DNA of 50,086 bases from Verrucomicrobiota bacterium (GTDB taxonomy: Bacteria; Verrucomicrobiota; Verrucomicrobiia; Opitutales; Opitutaceae): positions 1-50,086 of the forward strand of contig JAEWIY010000052.1 in the NCBI GenBank assembly GCA_023386835.1, written 5' to 3'. Shown here one piece after another: positions 26,345 through 35,412 of this stretch; the first letter of the stretch is position 1; each line of letters opens with the position of its first letter. The position numbers were made by a program, and so were the translations under genes. Below the pieces are notes generated by a model, which did no database searches, had not been told where the DNA came from, and saw nothing but the letters and a program-made list of their open reading frames with translations.

Positions 26345-28420
26345 ATGTTGACCCCTCCACGCTTTTTGCGGCCGTGGGCCGCTTTCCTTGGTCTTGCCCT
26401 GGCGATTGGTCGGCTGGCCTCCGCTGCGCCGGTGTCAGTGACCGTTGAACCGGCCCACACGCACCAGACGCTGCAGGGTTTCGGAGTCTCCATCAACGCC
26501 TGGTCCCGGGCGCATCACCCGCTCTATGCCGATGACGCCTTCGTGCGGTTCACCACCGACGAACTGGGCCTGAGCGTCTTCCGCCTGCAGATGTGGGGCG
26601 GAGTGATGCCCAAGGAGGTGGAGGACTGGCGGAAGATCTCGCACGAGGATTTCGTCTGGCAGGGCGAGGGGCTGCGCGGCGGCATCAATCGGGACTGGGC
26701 GCGGCGGCTGTTGGCGGCCAACCCCGAGGTGAAGATCATCGGTTCGGTCTGGAGTGCGCCCGCCTGGATGAAAGCCAATGGCTCGCGCGTCGGCACGCGC
26801 GCGGGCTTCCTGCTCGATCCGCGGCGCGACTACGACCATGACAACCGGCTGCGCGAGGATCGGTATCAGCACTTCGCGAAGTGGATCGTTGAGTGGGCCC
26901 GGGCGATGGAGGTGCAGGGCACACCGTTCTACGGCCTGAGCCTGCAGAACGAGCTGATGTTCACGCAGCGATTCGAGTCCACGCTGTATACGCCCGAACA
27001 ATACGCGAAAATCGTGCGGGTGACCGCGGAGATGTTTGCCGCGGAGGGCGTGCGCAAGCCGCTCTTTTTCGGACCGGAGGACATGACTCGCGCGACGTAC
27101 GCGGATACCGTCCGTCACCAGCCCTATGTCGACGCGTTGATGCAGCCGGCTGTGGAAGCGTACTTCGACGTTTTCGCAACCCATGGTTACAGCGATGGCG
27201 TCCAGGGCGACGAACGGGAGAACGCCGTCGCCTACTGGCAGGCGATCAAACGTTTCGGCCGGCCCTACTGGATCACCGAAGGCGGTTCGGGTGAACACGA
27301 CTGGCCGGCGCCGGTGACGTCAGGGATCGCGCCCCGGCTGCACCTCGCGCTCACGCAGGCGAATGTGAGCCTTTTCACGGGCTGGCAGCTCACGAGCGGC
27401 CGGTCGAAGCCCAGCCACCACGACTTCATGGAGTGGGACCGTCCGACGCCCAAGACGTATGCGGCGATGCACTACTGGCGGCACATCCGGCCGGGCGCGG
27501 TGCGGGTGGAAGCGACGGTGCCGGAAGGGGCGCCCGTGCAGGCCAGCGCGTTTCTCGATCCGCAGCGGAAGCGGGCGGTGACCGTGTTGATCAATCCCGG
27601 CGAGGCGCCGCAGGAGGTGACGGTGTCGTGGACCAGCGGCGTGACGGGGGGATGGAAAGCCTGGCAAACGACGGGCGAAAAAGGTCATGCCGAGCTGCCG
27701 GTCGAGGTAGCCGACGGGGCCGCGCGGCTGCGCCTGCCGGGCCCATCCATCACCACCGTGGTGGCGGACGCCGATCCGAAGCGCGTCGTGCCGCTGGTGA
27801 ATCGGCGTTGGGAGAAGGAGATTGCCGAGATCGAGGCGCGGGAGCAGCGCGAGCCCGTGCCGGCGGAGGGCATCCTGTTCACGGGTAGTTCCAGTATCCG
27901 TCTGTGGGAGACGCTGACGGAGGATTTGGCGGGTTGGCCGGTTTACAACCGCGGTTTCGGGGGTTCACAGATTTCCGATCTGTTGGGCTACTTCGATCGC
28001 ATCATCACTCCCGGCAAACCGCGGCGCGTGGTGATTTATTCGGCCACCAACGATCTGACCGTCGGCAAGACACCGGAACGGGTCTTGCGCGATTTCCAGC
28101 AATTGGCCGAGAGGATTCAGGAAACGTTGCCCGGAACGAAGATTGCGCTCGTCAGCGTCGCGCCCAACCCGGCGCGTTGGGAGCAGCGGCATCAGCAGAT
28201 TCAATTCAACCGCCGCGCCGCGGCTTGGTGCGCGGAGCAGGGCCACGACTTTATCGACGTCTGGACCCCCATGTTGGGCGAGGACGGAACCCCGTCGCGT
28301 GAGGTCTATGTCGGCGACCGACTGCACATGAATGAAGCAGGGTACGCTTTGTGGCGGGAGCTCTTCCAGGCGTACCTGCTGCAGGCGGAAGGCGCACCGG
28401 TGGCCGCTGCGTCGCGCTGA
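26345..28420 (+). CDS. GH30 glycoside hydrolase fused to an SGNH/GDSL esterase
   Basis: A 691-residue exported two-enzyme fusion starting MLTPPRFLRPWAAFLGLALAIG (signal peptide). The N-terminal part (about residues 30-480) is a GH30-like retaining hydrolase, with QTLQGFGVSINAWSR, the acid/base region FYGLSLQNELMF, the nucleophile region YWITEGGSGEHD and a beta-sandwich. The C-terminal part (about 490-685) is an SGNH hydrolase. It has block I LFTGSSSIRLWE (nucleophile Ser), block II GFGGSQ, block III YSATNDLTVG and block V DRLHMNEAGY (catalytic Asp and His). The likely work is endo- or exo-hydrolysis plus deacetylation of the same glycan. GH30 covers xylanases, glucanases and fucosidases, so the backbone is undetermined. 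Confidence 0.88.
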   Translation: MLTPPRFLRPWAAFLGLALAIGRLASAAPVSVTVEPAHTHQTLQGFGVSINAWSRAHHPLYADDAFVRFTTDELGLSVFRLQMWGGVMPKEVEDWRKISHEDFVWQGEGLRGGINRDWARRLLAANPEVKIIGSVWSAPAWMKANGSRVGTRAGFLLDPRRDYDHDNRLREDRYQHFAKWIVEWARAMEVQGTPFYGLSLQNELMFTQRFESTLYTPEQYAKIVRVTAEMFAAEGVRKPLFFGPEDMTRATYADTVRHQPYVDALMQPAVEAYFDVFATHGYSDGVQGDERENAVAYWQAIKRFGRPYWITEGGSGEHDWPAPVTSGIAPRLHLALTQANVSLFTGWQLTSGRSKPSHHDFMEWDRPTPKTYAAMHYWRHIRPGAVRVEATVPEGAPVQASAFLDPQRKRAVTVLINPGEAPQEVTVSWTSGVTGGWKAWQTTGEKGHAELPVEVADGAARLRLPGPSITTVVADADPKRVVPLVNRRWEKEIAEIEAREQREPVPAEGILFTGSSSIRLWETLTEDLAGWPVYNRGFGGSQISDLLGYFDRIITPGKPRRVVIYSATNDLTVGKTPERVLRDFQQLAERIQETLPGTKIALVSVAPNPARWEQRHQQIQFNRRAAAWCAEQGHDFIDVWTPMLGEDGTPSREVYVGDRLHMNEAGYALWRELFQAYLLQAEGAPVAAASR

Positions 28421-28423
28421 CGA

Positions 28424-28643
28424 TCAGCCGGCGTTGTGCTCGGCCTCGAGCACTCCCAGTTTCACCACGCGGCCGGTCCGCACCTGTCGGGAAAACCAGA
28501 ACGACATGGTGCGAGGCGTGGAGGGGCCGCCGGCGGCTCAAACCGACCGTGTCCCAAATCTGGATCGGGTTGTTGTACTGACTAGCCTGAAGCACGTCAT
28601 CATGTTGAAGGCGGTGCGCGCCTGGGGGCAGCCGATCGGATTC
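28424..28643 (-). pseudogene. Frameshifted C-terminal fragment of an unidentified protein
   Basis: Two overlapping minus-strand frames look protein-like although no complete gene exists. From 28643 one frame reads RLQHDDVLQASQYNNPIQIWDTVG. A shift near 28525-28545 then leads to TMSFWFSRQVRTGRVVKLG followed by VLEAEHNAG and a stop at 28424-28426. The strings are compositionally ordinary protein and unlike the Arg/Pro-rich shadows typical of this GC-rich DNA. I do not recognise the family. The rest of the gene is missing, so this is probably a remnant. It sits between the GH30 fusion and the sulfatase. Confidence 0.4.
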
Positions 28644-28709
28644 TCAACAGGATGATAGGCCCGACCATTGCCCGATCCATCGGCCGGGATGAAGTGGAGA
28701 CCCGACGAT

Positions 28710-30197
28710 ATGGCGACCCCGGCAGTGCGTCCGAACCTCTTGGTGTTAATGACGGATCAGCAGCGCTACGACGCCATGTCCGCGCACGGGGGCTGGGTCC
28801 GAACGCCGGTGCTGGACCGAATGGCGGCCGAGGGCTGCGATCTGCGCGGGCACTACGCGCAGGCTCCGGTCTGTGTGCCGTCGCGCACCTCCCTGTTCAC
28901 GGGGCGTTACCCGCACGCCCACCGGGTCCTGGAGAACGACGCCCGTCTGGCCTCGCATGAGGTGCATCTTTTCAAGGCGCTCAAACAAGCCGGTTACCAT
29001 CTCACCTATGCCGGCAAGAACCATCTCCTGCCGGCGGTGGAGGGCCCCGCCAACTTCGACGCGTGGACCGAGGCGGAGGATGACCTGAACGGGGATCCGC
29101 GCCGTCGGGCCTATCTGGAACTTGAGCAGGCCTCGCTCGCTCGACTGGAAGAGGTGGGATCGTATGCGTCCTCCGAATACCACGATTTTCCGGATGGGGT
29201 CACGACGACCGGCCTGATCGCCGCGCGCGCCCGGGCCGACCTGGCGGCGGCGCCGTTGGATCAATCCTGGTGCGCGACCGTCTCCTTTCGCGACCCGCAC
29301 GTGCCGCACCTGGCCCCGCGCCGGTTCGCCGAGTGGTATCCGCCGGAGAGCCTGCCGTTGCCGGAGTGGCGGGAGGGCGAGCTGGCGGCGAAACATCCCC
29401 GCCTGGCGGTGAAGCGCGAGGTGCAGAATGCCGCCGCCGCGACTCCGGAGGACCAGCGCCACTACCTGGCGGTGTACGGGGCGATGTGCAGTTTTGTGGA
29501 TGAACAGATCGGCACGATTCTCGAGGTGCTGGCGCAGCGGGCGGATGCGGATCGAACGCTGGTGTTGTTCACGTCGGATCACGGTGATTTTTGCTGGCAC
29601 CATGGCCTCTGCAAAAAGGACCTGGTGCTCTACGACGACCTACTGCATGTGCCGGCGATCGTGCGCTGGCCGGGGTACATCCGCGTCGGGCGAATCGATG
29701 CCCTCACGGAACATGTCGACCTGGTGCCGACGTTGCTCGACTTCGCAGGCGTGCGCGTGCCGATCGGCTGCCAGGGACGGTCGCTCGGGCCCCTCCTTTT
29801 GGGTGAAACCGATACGCATCGCACGGTCGTTCATGCCGAGGTCTGCCACCCCGGGATGCGCAGCGGGTACGCCACCGCGGCCGCGTTGCGCGAGGCCCGT
29901 GCTGCGGGCGTCGTGCCGGGCGCACCTTACAACGTGCCGGGTGACTACACCAAGGCGTTGCGCACCGAGCGCTGGAAGTACCTCTGGTACGGCGACGGGT
30001 TTGAGGAACTCTACGACGTCGCGGACGATCCCGGCGAACGTTGCAATCGCGCGAAGGACCCGGACTGCGCCGACGTCTTGGCTGACCTGCGGCTGCGGTT
30101 GATGCAGTGGGTGGTTGAAACCGCGGATCCGCGCAGCCCGCGGACCGAGCGTGAGCAACTGGCAGAGTACACCGCCTGGAAGGTCGAGGCCGGGTGA
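28710..30197 (+). CDS. Sulfatase (Cys-type, formylglycine-dependent)
   Basis: A 495-residue sulfatase of the alkaline phosphatase superfamily. The N-terminal metal-site motif is LLVLMTDQQRYDAM. The formylglycine site APVCVPSRTSLFTG has Cys in the C-x-P-S-R pattern, so it needs a maturase such as anSME or FGE encoded elsewhere. LFTSDHGDFCWHHG carries the second metal site, and LYDDLLHVPAIVRWPG and GFEELYDVADDPGE mark the C-terminal domain. The ATG at 28710 is preferred because a GGAG lies 11 bases upstream, with an ATG at 28689 as the alternative. No signal peptide is visible from either start, so it may act in the cytoplasm on imported oligosaccharides. It closes the glycan locus begun by the LacI regulator. 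Confidence 0.92.
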   Translation: MATPAVRPNLLVLMTDQQRYDAMSAHGGWVRTPVLDRMAAEGCDLRGHYAQAPVCVPSRTSLFTGRYPHAHRVLENDARLASHEVHLFKALKQAGYHLTYAGKNHLLPAVEGPANFDAWTEAEDDLNGDPRRRAYLELEQASLARLEEVGSYASSEYHDFPDGVTTTGLIAARARADLAAAPLDQSWCATVSFRDPHVPHLAPRRFAEWYPPESLPLPEWREGELAAKHPRLAVKREVQNAAAATPEDQRHYLAVYGAMCSFVDEQIGTILEVLAQRADADRTLVLFTSDHGDFCWHHGLCKKDLVLYDDLLHVPAIVRWPGYIRVGRIDALTEHVDLVPTLLDFAGVRVPIGCQGRSLGPLLLGETDTHRTVVHAEVCHPGMRSGYATAAALREARAAGVVPGAPYNVPGDYTKALRTERWKYLWYGDGFEELYDVADDPGERCNRAKDPDCADVLADLRLRLMQWVVETADPRSPRTEREQLAEYTAWKVEAG

Positions 30198-30303
30198 GCC
30201 GAGATGGCTTCGCGGGGCGCACACGCTGGCGTGCGGCGTCCTTGGGTGGAGCGTTGCACGCCTCGCGAGTGCTTCGTTGGCGACCGGGACGCGCGGCCGT
30301 GGG

Positions 30304-31107
30304 TCAGGGAGTCGGCTTCGCGACCGGTGACGATTGGTGCGCCGACCGCCAGGCAGACGGGGTTCGGCCCGTGTGGGCGCGGAACCAGCGGGCGAAGTAG
30401 TTCGGGTCGTCGAAACCGGCTTGTAGTGACGCTTCGGTGACGGAGTCGCAGCGCTCCAGCGCCTGTTGCGCGGAGGCGAGGCGTTGCTGGTCGCGCACCG
30501 CGCGCAGGTTGACGCCGTGTTCACGCTTCAGCTTCCGGCTGAGTGAATCCCGGGCGTAGCCGGTGGCGCGGGCGACCTCCGCCAATGATCGGGCGTCGCG
30601 CAGCCCTTCGGTGACCCGCACCAGCAGCGGGGCGGGCGAGGGCACCGGCGGCGCGGCCTCGGGTGCGGGGTCCAGCAGGCGGGCCACCACGTCGAGAATC
30701 ACCGGATACGCGGAGAGACGCAGGCGGCCCTTGGTTGGCACCCGCGCCAGCAGGGCATGGAGTTCGTTTAACGTGTGCTGGCCGAGCCGCCGGTGGACGA
30801 GCCGGCGCGGACGGCGGGCGCTTTCAAAGTCCAGCACCAGGCAAAGCGGCCGGCTGCCGCTGCTGACAGCAAAGCCATGGTCCACGTCAGGCGGGATGAT
30901 GAACAAGTCCCCCGCGCGCGCTTCATGCCGGCGATCGCGCACGAGCTGAACACCCTCGCCAGCCAGATACAGGATCAGTTGGCTGAACGTGTGCTGGTGG
31001 GAGGCGACCTCGGTCGCCCGGTGGCGGTTGAGCTGCAATTTGCGCAGCACAAAGCCCAACGCCGAGATCTCGATCTTCTGCACCAACAACGGGCTCCACG
31101 CGAGCAT
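30304..31107 (-). CDS. AraC family transcriptional regulator
   Basis: A 267-residue regulator with an N-terminal cupin-like sensor domain (SHQHTFSQLILYLAGEG, RAGDLFIIPPDVDHGF) and a C-terminal AraC double helix-turn-helix (SLAEVARATGYARDSLSRKLKREHG, then SVTEASLQAGFDDPNYFARWFRAHTGRTPSAWR). The ATG at 31107 was chosen, as the longer frame begins with TTG at 31149. It is divergent from the Gfo/Idh gene across 127 bases, so it is a likely regulator of that gene. It is convergent with the sulfatase, leaving a 106-base spacer with nothing recognisable. Confidence 0.92.
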   Translation of the reverse strand: MLAWSPLLVQKIEISALGFVLRKLQLNRHRATEVASHQHTFSQLILYLAGEGVQLVRDRRHEARAGDLFIIPPDVDHGFAVSSGSRPLCLVLDFESARRPRRLVHRRLGQHTLNELHALLARVPTKGRLRLSAYPVILDVVARLLDPAPEAAPPVPSPAPLLVRVTEGLRDARSLAEVARATGYARDSLSRKLKREHGVNLRAVRDQQRLASAQQALERCDSVTEASLQAGFDDPNYFARWFRAHTGRTPSAWRSAHQSSPVAKPTP

Positions 31108-31234
31108 GGGCGGCAGGGTGGCGGGGTCGCGCAGGGTGGGCCAGCCCAATCGCGGGTTTGTGCTACCGAGTGTCGGAATTGTCCTAACGAGGCGGCGCGC
31201 CGTTCAGCTATGCTGGAGGTCTTCATCACCCCCC

Positions 31235-32383
31235 ATGACCACGCACAAAGTCGGCATCATCATGAACGGCGTCACCGGACGCATGGGTACGAATCAGCAT
31301 CTGCTTCGTTCCATCAAGGCCATCATCGATCAGGGAGGCGTCCGCCTGTCGGATACCGAGACGATCCTGCCGGACCCCATCCTGGTGGGTCGCAGTGAGG
31401 CCAAGCTCGCCGCCCTCGCGGCGCGCGCCGGTGTGAAGCGCTACACGACCAACCTGGACCAAGCCCTCGCGGACCCGGCCAACCAGATTTATTTCGACGC
31501 CACCCTGACGGGTCAGCGTCCAGTTGGTGTGCGCAAGGCGATCGCCGCCAAGAAGCACATCTATTGTGAGAAGCCGACGGCCACGACGTCCCAGGAGGCG
31601 TTGGCGCTCTACCATGAGGTGACCGCGGCCGGCCTGAAGAACGGCGTGGTTCAGGACAAGCTCTGGCTGCCCGGCCTGGTCAAGCTGCGCTACCTCATCG
31701 ATACCGGCTTCTTTGGTCGCATCCTGTCGGTGCGCGGTGAGTTCGGTTACTGGGTGTTCACCGGCGAGCACGAGAAGTTGCAGCGCCCCTCCTGGAACTA
31801 CCGCAAGGAAGAGGATGGCGGCATCATCGTCGACATGCTCTGCCACTGGCAGTACGTGATCCAGAACCTGTTCGGCGAGATCAAGAGCCTCACCTGCCTC
31901 GGTGCGACGCACGTGCCGAAGCGCTGGGACGAGGCGGGCAAGCCTTACGACTGCACGGCGGATGACTCGGCCTATGCCACGTTTGAGCTGCAGAACGGGG
32001 TGATCTGTCATTTCAACTCGTCCTGGGCCGTCCGCGTCCGTCGTGACGACCTGCTGACGCTGCAAGTCGACGGCACCGAAGGCACGGCCGTGGCCGGTTT
32101 GCGCGATTGCGTCGCTCAGCACCTGTCCGGCACGCCGCGTTGCACGTGGAATCCGGACATCGATAGCCCGATCGACTATTTCGCGAACTGGAACCGCGTT
32201 CCGTCGCAAGCGGTTTACGACAACGCGTTCAAGGTGCAGTGGGAGCTCTTCCTGCGCCACGTCGTCAAGGATGAGCCGTTCCCCTGGAACCTGCTGCAGG
32301 GCGCCAAGGGCGTGCAGCTCGCCGAGATCGGTCTGCAGTCGTGGGCGGAGCGTCGCTGGCTTGACGTGCCGAAGCTCGACTAA
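31235..32383 (+). CDS. Gfo/Idh/MocA family oxidoreductase
   Basis: A 382-residue NAD(P)-dependent oxidoreductase. The nucleotide-binding segment is KVGIIMNGVTGRMGTNQH, a longer variant than the usual GxGxxG. The catalytic-region motif HIYCEKPTATT is present. EDGGIIVDMLCHWQYVIQNLFG and the C-terminal WELFLRHVVKDEPFPWNLLQG match a subgroup common in Verrucomicrobiota and Planctomycetes next to carbohydrate genes. The substrate is unknown, probably a sugar or uronate. It is divergent from the AraC regulator and followed by a strong rho-independent terminator, so it is likely a single-gene unit. Confidence 0.92.
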   Translation: MTTHKVGIIMNGVTGRMGTNQHLLRSIKAIIDQGGVRLSDTETILPDPILVGRSEAKLAALAARAGVKRYTTNLDQALADPANQIYFDATLTGQRPVGVRKAIAAKKHIYCEKPTATTSQEALALYHEVTAAGLKNGVVQDKLWLPGLVKLRYLIDTGFFGRILSVRGEFGYWVFTGEHEKLQRPSWNYRKEEDGGIIVDMLCHWQYVIQNLFGEIKSLTCLGATHVPKRWDEAGKPYDCTADDSAYATFELQNGVICHFNSSWAVRVRRDDLLTLQVDGTEGTAVAGLRDCVAQHLSGTPRCTWNPDIDSPIDYFANWNRVPSQAVYDNAFKVQWELFLRHVVKDEPFPWNLLQGAKGVQLAEIGLQSWAERRWLDVPKLD

Positions 32384-32458
32384 GTGCGAGGCCACTTGGG
32401 CGACTCAACCCCGCCCGGGTGGGACATTCGTTTCCGGTTGTGCTGACCGGGTGATGCA

Positions 32459-32493
32459 CGCTGGCACGATTACAATTCGTGCCAGCGTTTTCA
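32459..32493 (+). terminator. Rho-independent terminator after the Gfo/Idh gene
   Basis: An 11-bp perfect stem, CGCTGGCACGA pairing with TCGTGCCAGCG, closes a 7-base loop (TTACAAT) and is followed by a TTTTC tract. It lies 76 bases after the stop codon. Confidence 0.85.
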
Positions 32494-32622
32494 TTTCTGG
32501 ACGGTTCACCTTGCAACCGGCCGTGAATAAATACGTTGAGCAATGGCGTTGTTGCGGAGGGTGTATCTTTCGCGCGCGGCGCGTCGTCTGCTTAGCACCA
32601 AGAACCTGACCCATTTCCTACC

Positions 32623-33306
32623 ATGATGATGTTACTCGCCTTGTTCATCATTCCGATGCTCTTCGGGTTGTACGCCCAGGCGCGAATTCGCAGCGCGTAC
32701 GCGAAGAACGTTCGCATTCCTTCTCGCGGCCGGATCACTGGCGCGGAGGCCGCGGAAGCGGTGATGCGGTCCGCGGGCATTAACAATGTGGAAGTGGTGC
32801 GGGTCCCGGGACAGTTAACCGACCACTACGATCCGATGCGCCGCCGGTTGGCCTTGTCCGAGGAGAACTTTCACGGCACCAGCCTGGCGGCACTCGGTGT
32901 CGCGGCGCACGAAGCCGGTCACGCGATCCAGCACAAGGTCGGTTACTCAATGATGAAGGTACGGCAGACGATGGTGCCGGCGACCCAGATTGCGTCCGGT
33001 GCGTCGCAGATCCTGATCATTGGTGGCATCTTCCTGGCGGGACAGTTGGGCTACCAGCTTATGTTCCTGGGTGCGATCGCCTTGGGGATTATTTGTCTGT
33101 TTCAGTTCGTCACCCTGCCGGTCGAATTTGACGCCAGCCGTCGGGCCAAGCAGCAGCTGGTGAACCTGGGGATCCTCGACCGAGACGAGATGCCGGGTGT
33201 CAACGAGACGCTGAACGCCGCTGCGCTGACCTACGTCGCCGCCTTCGTGGCTGCGTTGGGTTCACTGCTCCACATTCTGCTCATCCTGAACGGCCGGCGC
33301 GAATAA
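32623..33306 (+). CDS. Membrane zinc metallopeptidase (YugP family)
   Basis: A 227-residue integral-membrane protein of the neutral zinc metallopeptidase family (pfam04298, YugP-like). An N-terminal membrane segment (MMMLLALFIIPMLFGLY) is followed by the zinc-binding motif HEAGH at residues 96-100, two or three central hydrophobic helices (ILIIGGIFLAGQLGYQLMFL, IALGIICLFQFVTLPVEF) and a final one near the C-terminus. A third ligand may be in LPVEFDASRRA. The family is widespread but its substrates are unknown. It stands alone between two terminators. Confidence 0.92.
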   Translation: MMMLLALFIIPMLFGLYAQARIRSAYAKNVRIPSRGRITGAEAAEAVMRSAGINNVEVVRVPGQLTDHYDPMRRRLALSEENFHGTSLAALGVAAHEAGHAIQHKVGYSMMKVRQTMVPATQIASGASQILIIGGIFLAGQLGYQLMFLGAIALGIICLFQFVTLPVEFDASRRAKQQLVNLGILDRDEMPGVNETLNAAALTYVAAFVAALGSLLHILLILNGRRE

Positions 33307-33335
33307 CCGCGTCGAGCATTCTGACTTTTTCTTGC

Positions 33336-33366
33336 AAAACCGGGCCGCAGGCGGGCCCGGTTTTTT
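33336..33366. terminator. Bidirectional rho-independent terminator
   Basis: AAAACCGGGCC pairs with GGCCCGGTTTT around a 7-base loop and is followed by six T residues on the plus strand. The A-rich 5' side gives a T-tract on the minus strand as well. It sits between the convergent zinc-peptidase and tyrS genes and can serve both. Confidence 0.88.
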
Positions 33367-33422
33367 ATTGGTCGGCGGAGGGAGCTCTCGGCGTTAACCG
33401 TTAGCGCCGCGCCACCAGCGCG

Positions 33423-34700
33423 TCACTCGAACCGGGCGACGGTGTAGGTGCGCTTGCCTTTGCGTAAAAGCAAATAGCGGCCGAACAGCAGGTCTGATGA
33501 TGTGAGGGTGCGGGCGAACTCCGCCGAACGCACATTATTCACGTAAATGCCGCCGCCTTCGACGTCCTTGCGGGCCTGGCCTTTGGAAGGACTGAGCCCT
33601 GACTGCACGAGGAGGTCGACCAATCCCAGTCCAGCGCCCTCAAGGCTGCTGCGCGCGAGATCCTTGGTCGGTACTTCGCCGACGACGTCCGCAAAGGTCC
33701 GCTCTTCCACGCCTTCCAGGCCACCACCGAAGAGGATCTCGCTGGCCCGGATCGCGTCCGTGCAGGCCGCCTCGCCGTGCACGAGCGTCGTGACGGCGCG
33801 GGCGAGCGCCTTCTGCGCCGGGCGTGCGCCGGGGTTGGCCTGCTGCTGGGCTTCGAGGGACTCGATTTCCTCGCGGCTGAGGAAGGTGAACTTCTTCAGG
33901 TAGCCGATGACCATCGAGTCCTCGGTGTTCATTAAGAACTGGTAGAACTTGTACGGGCTCGTCCGATTCGAATCGAGCCAGACGGCGCCGCCCTCGGTTT
34001 TGCCGAACTTGGTGCCGTCGCTCTTGGTGATCAGCGGGAACGTCCAGCCCCAGGCGGGAGCACCGAGCTTCTTGCGGATCAACTCGGTGCCGGCCGTGAT
34101 GTTCCCCCACTGGTCGCTGCCACCGATCTGCAATTCGCAGTTCAGCGTGCGGCGCAGGTGGTAGAAATCGTTGGCCTGCAGCAGTTGGTAGCTGAACTCG
34201 GTGAAACTGATCCCGTTTTCGCTTTCCATGCGCGCGCGGACGGATTCGCGCGCGATCATCTGGTTAACGGGGAAGTGCTTTCCGATCTCGCGGAGGAATT
34301 CGAGCAGCGTGAACTGGCCCGTCCACTCGGCGTTGTCGACCAGGCGGGCGGGATTGGTCGACGTCTCGAAGTCGAGCAGCCGCTGGAGCTGGCTCTTGAT
34401 CGAGCGGACGTTGTGCTCGAGCTGTTCGCGCGAGAGCAGGTTGCGTTCGGCGGATTTGCCGGAGGGGTCGCCGATCATGCCTGTGGCTCCTCCCGCCAGG
34501 GCCAGCGGGTGATGGCCGGCGAGTTGGAAACGACGCAGCGTGAGCTGGCCCATCAGGTGCCCCACGTGCAGCGAGTCGCCGGTCGGGTCGAAACCGCAAT
34601 ACAACGTCAATGGTCCCGTGGCGAGGCGCTGGGACAGCCCCTCGAGATCGGTGCAATCGGCCAGCAGGCCGCGCCAACGGAGGTCTTCGACGAAGTTCAT
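33423..34700 (-). CDS. tyrS: Tyrosine--tRNA ligase
   Basis: A 425-residue class I aminoacyl-tRNA synthetase that charges tRNA-Tyr. The HIGH-type signature is DPTGDSLHVGHL (near residue 45), the tyrosine/ATP pocket shows GGATGMIGDPSGKS and GGSDQWGNITAG, and the KMSKS-type loop is KFGKTEGGAVWLD. A C-terminal S4-like RNA-binding domain ends the protein (KGQARKDVEGGGIYVNN). The ATG at 34700 is chosen over a TTG at 34718. It is convergent with the zinc peptidase and divergent from the peroxiredoxin. Confidence 0.97.
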   Translation of the reverse strand: MNFVEDLRWRGLLADCTDLEGLSQRLATGPLTLYCGFDPTGDSLHVGHLMGQLTLRRFQLAGHHPLALAGGATGMIGDPSGKSAERNLLSREQLEHNVRSIKSQLQRLLDFETSTNPARLVDNAEWTGQFTLLEFLREIGKHFPVNQMIARESVRARMESENGISFTEFSYQLLQANDFYHLRRTLNCELQIGGSDQWGNITAGTELIRKKLGAPAWGWTFPLITKSDGTKFGKTEGGAVWLDSNRTSPYKFYQFLMNTEDSMVIGYLKKFTFLSREEIESLEAQQQANPGARPAQKALARAVTTLVHGEAACTDAIRASEILFGGGLEGVEERTFADVVGEVPTKDLARSSLEGAGLGLVDLLVQSGLSPSKGQARKDVEGGGIYVNNVRSAEFARTLTSSDLLFGRYLLLRKGKRTYTVARFE

Positions 34701-34925
34701 GAGCGGAAGAACCAGCAAAGCCCTGCCTGCACCCGGGTCGCAAGCGGCGAATTCTCAACGGTGTCGCGAACCGAGAACCGCTTCGCTTATAAAATGACCG
34801 TTGTGCGCAGAACACGTTCTACTGAGCGGAAAAACGGTTTGCGGCAAAGGGGCGGCTATACCTACGGTGGTCCTCCTTTTCGCCGCACTCGGCGGCGAAG
34901 CTTCACCCGATTCAGTCCACCTGCC

Positions 34926-35402
34926 ATGCCCATCTCAGTTGGTTCCGCTGCCCCCGATTTCGTGCTCAAGTCCAAGACTGCCGACGGCCTCAAGGAGATC
35001 CGGTTGAGTGACAACTTCGGCCAGCGCCCGACGGTGCTCCTGTTCTTCCCGCTGGCCTTCACCGGGGTCTGCACGAACGAGTTTTGTGATGTGACGTCCG
35101 GCCTTTCGGTTTACGAGCAACTGGGCGCGCAGGTCATCGGCATCAGCGTCGACAGCCCGTTCGCGCAGGAGGCCTGGGCCAACGCGAACAAGATCACCAT
35201 CCCGCTCGCCAGCGACCTCAACAAGACGGTGATCAAGGCGTACGACGTCGTGTTCCCCAACCTCGCCGGTGTGGGCGACACCGCCGCGCGCGCCGCGTTT
35301 GTCATCGGCCGTGATGGCAAGGTAAAATACGCCGAGCAAACCGCGACGCCGAAGGACCTGCCCAACTTTGACGCGGTCAAAGCGGCGCTGGTCGGCGCCT
35401 GA
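34926..35402 (+). CDS. Peroxiredoxin (redoxin domain)
   Basis: A 158-residue thioredoxin-fold peroxiredoxin reducing hydrogen peroxide or organic peroxides in the cytoplasm. The peroxidatic Cys49 lies in PLAFTGVCTNEFC, the usual P-x-x-x-T-x-x-C site, and Cys54 is a candidate resolving residue, as in AhpE/BCP-like enzymes. The start MPISVGSAAPDFVLKS is the standard N-terminus of the family, which fixes the ATG at 34926. The acnA gene follows after 60 bases, with a short hairpin between them. Confidence 0.93.
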   Translation: MPISVGSAAPDFVLKSKTADGLKEIRLSDNFGQRPTVLLFFPLAFTGVCTNEFCDVTSGLSVYEQLGAQVIGISVDSPFAQEAWANANKITIPLASDLNKTVIKAYDVVFPNLAGVGDTAARAAFVIGRDGKVKYAEQTATPKDLPNFDAVKAALVGA

Positions 35403-35412
35403 CGACAGGCCA

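Noticed and set aside
21748..28655. Shared 14-mer TCTCAACAGGATGA at 21748 and 28642, both near glycan-locus starts
   Set aside because: A few 14-base matches are expected by chance in 50 kb. It is not palindromic and has different spacing to the two genes.
33423..34700. KFGKT in TyrRS as a broken KMSKS motif
   Set aside because: KFGKS/T is the normal form of this loop in bacterial tyrosyl-tRNA synthetases.
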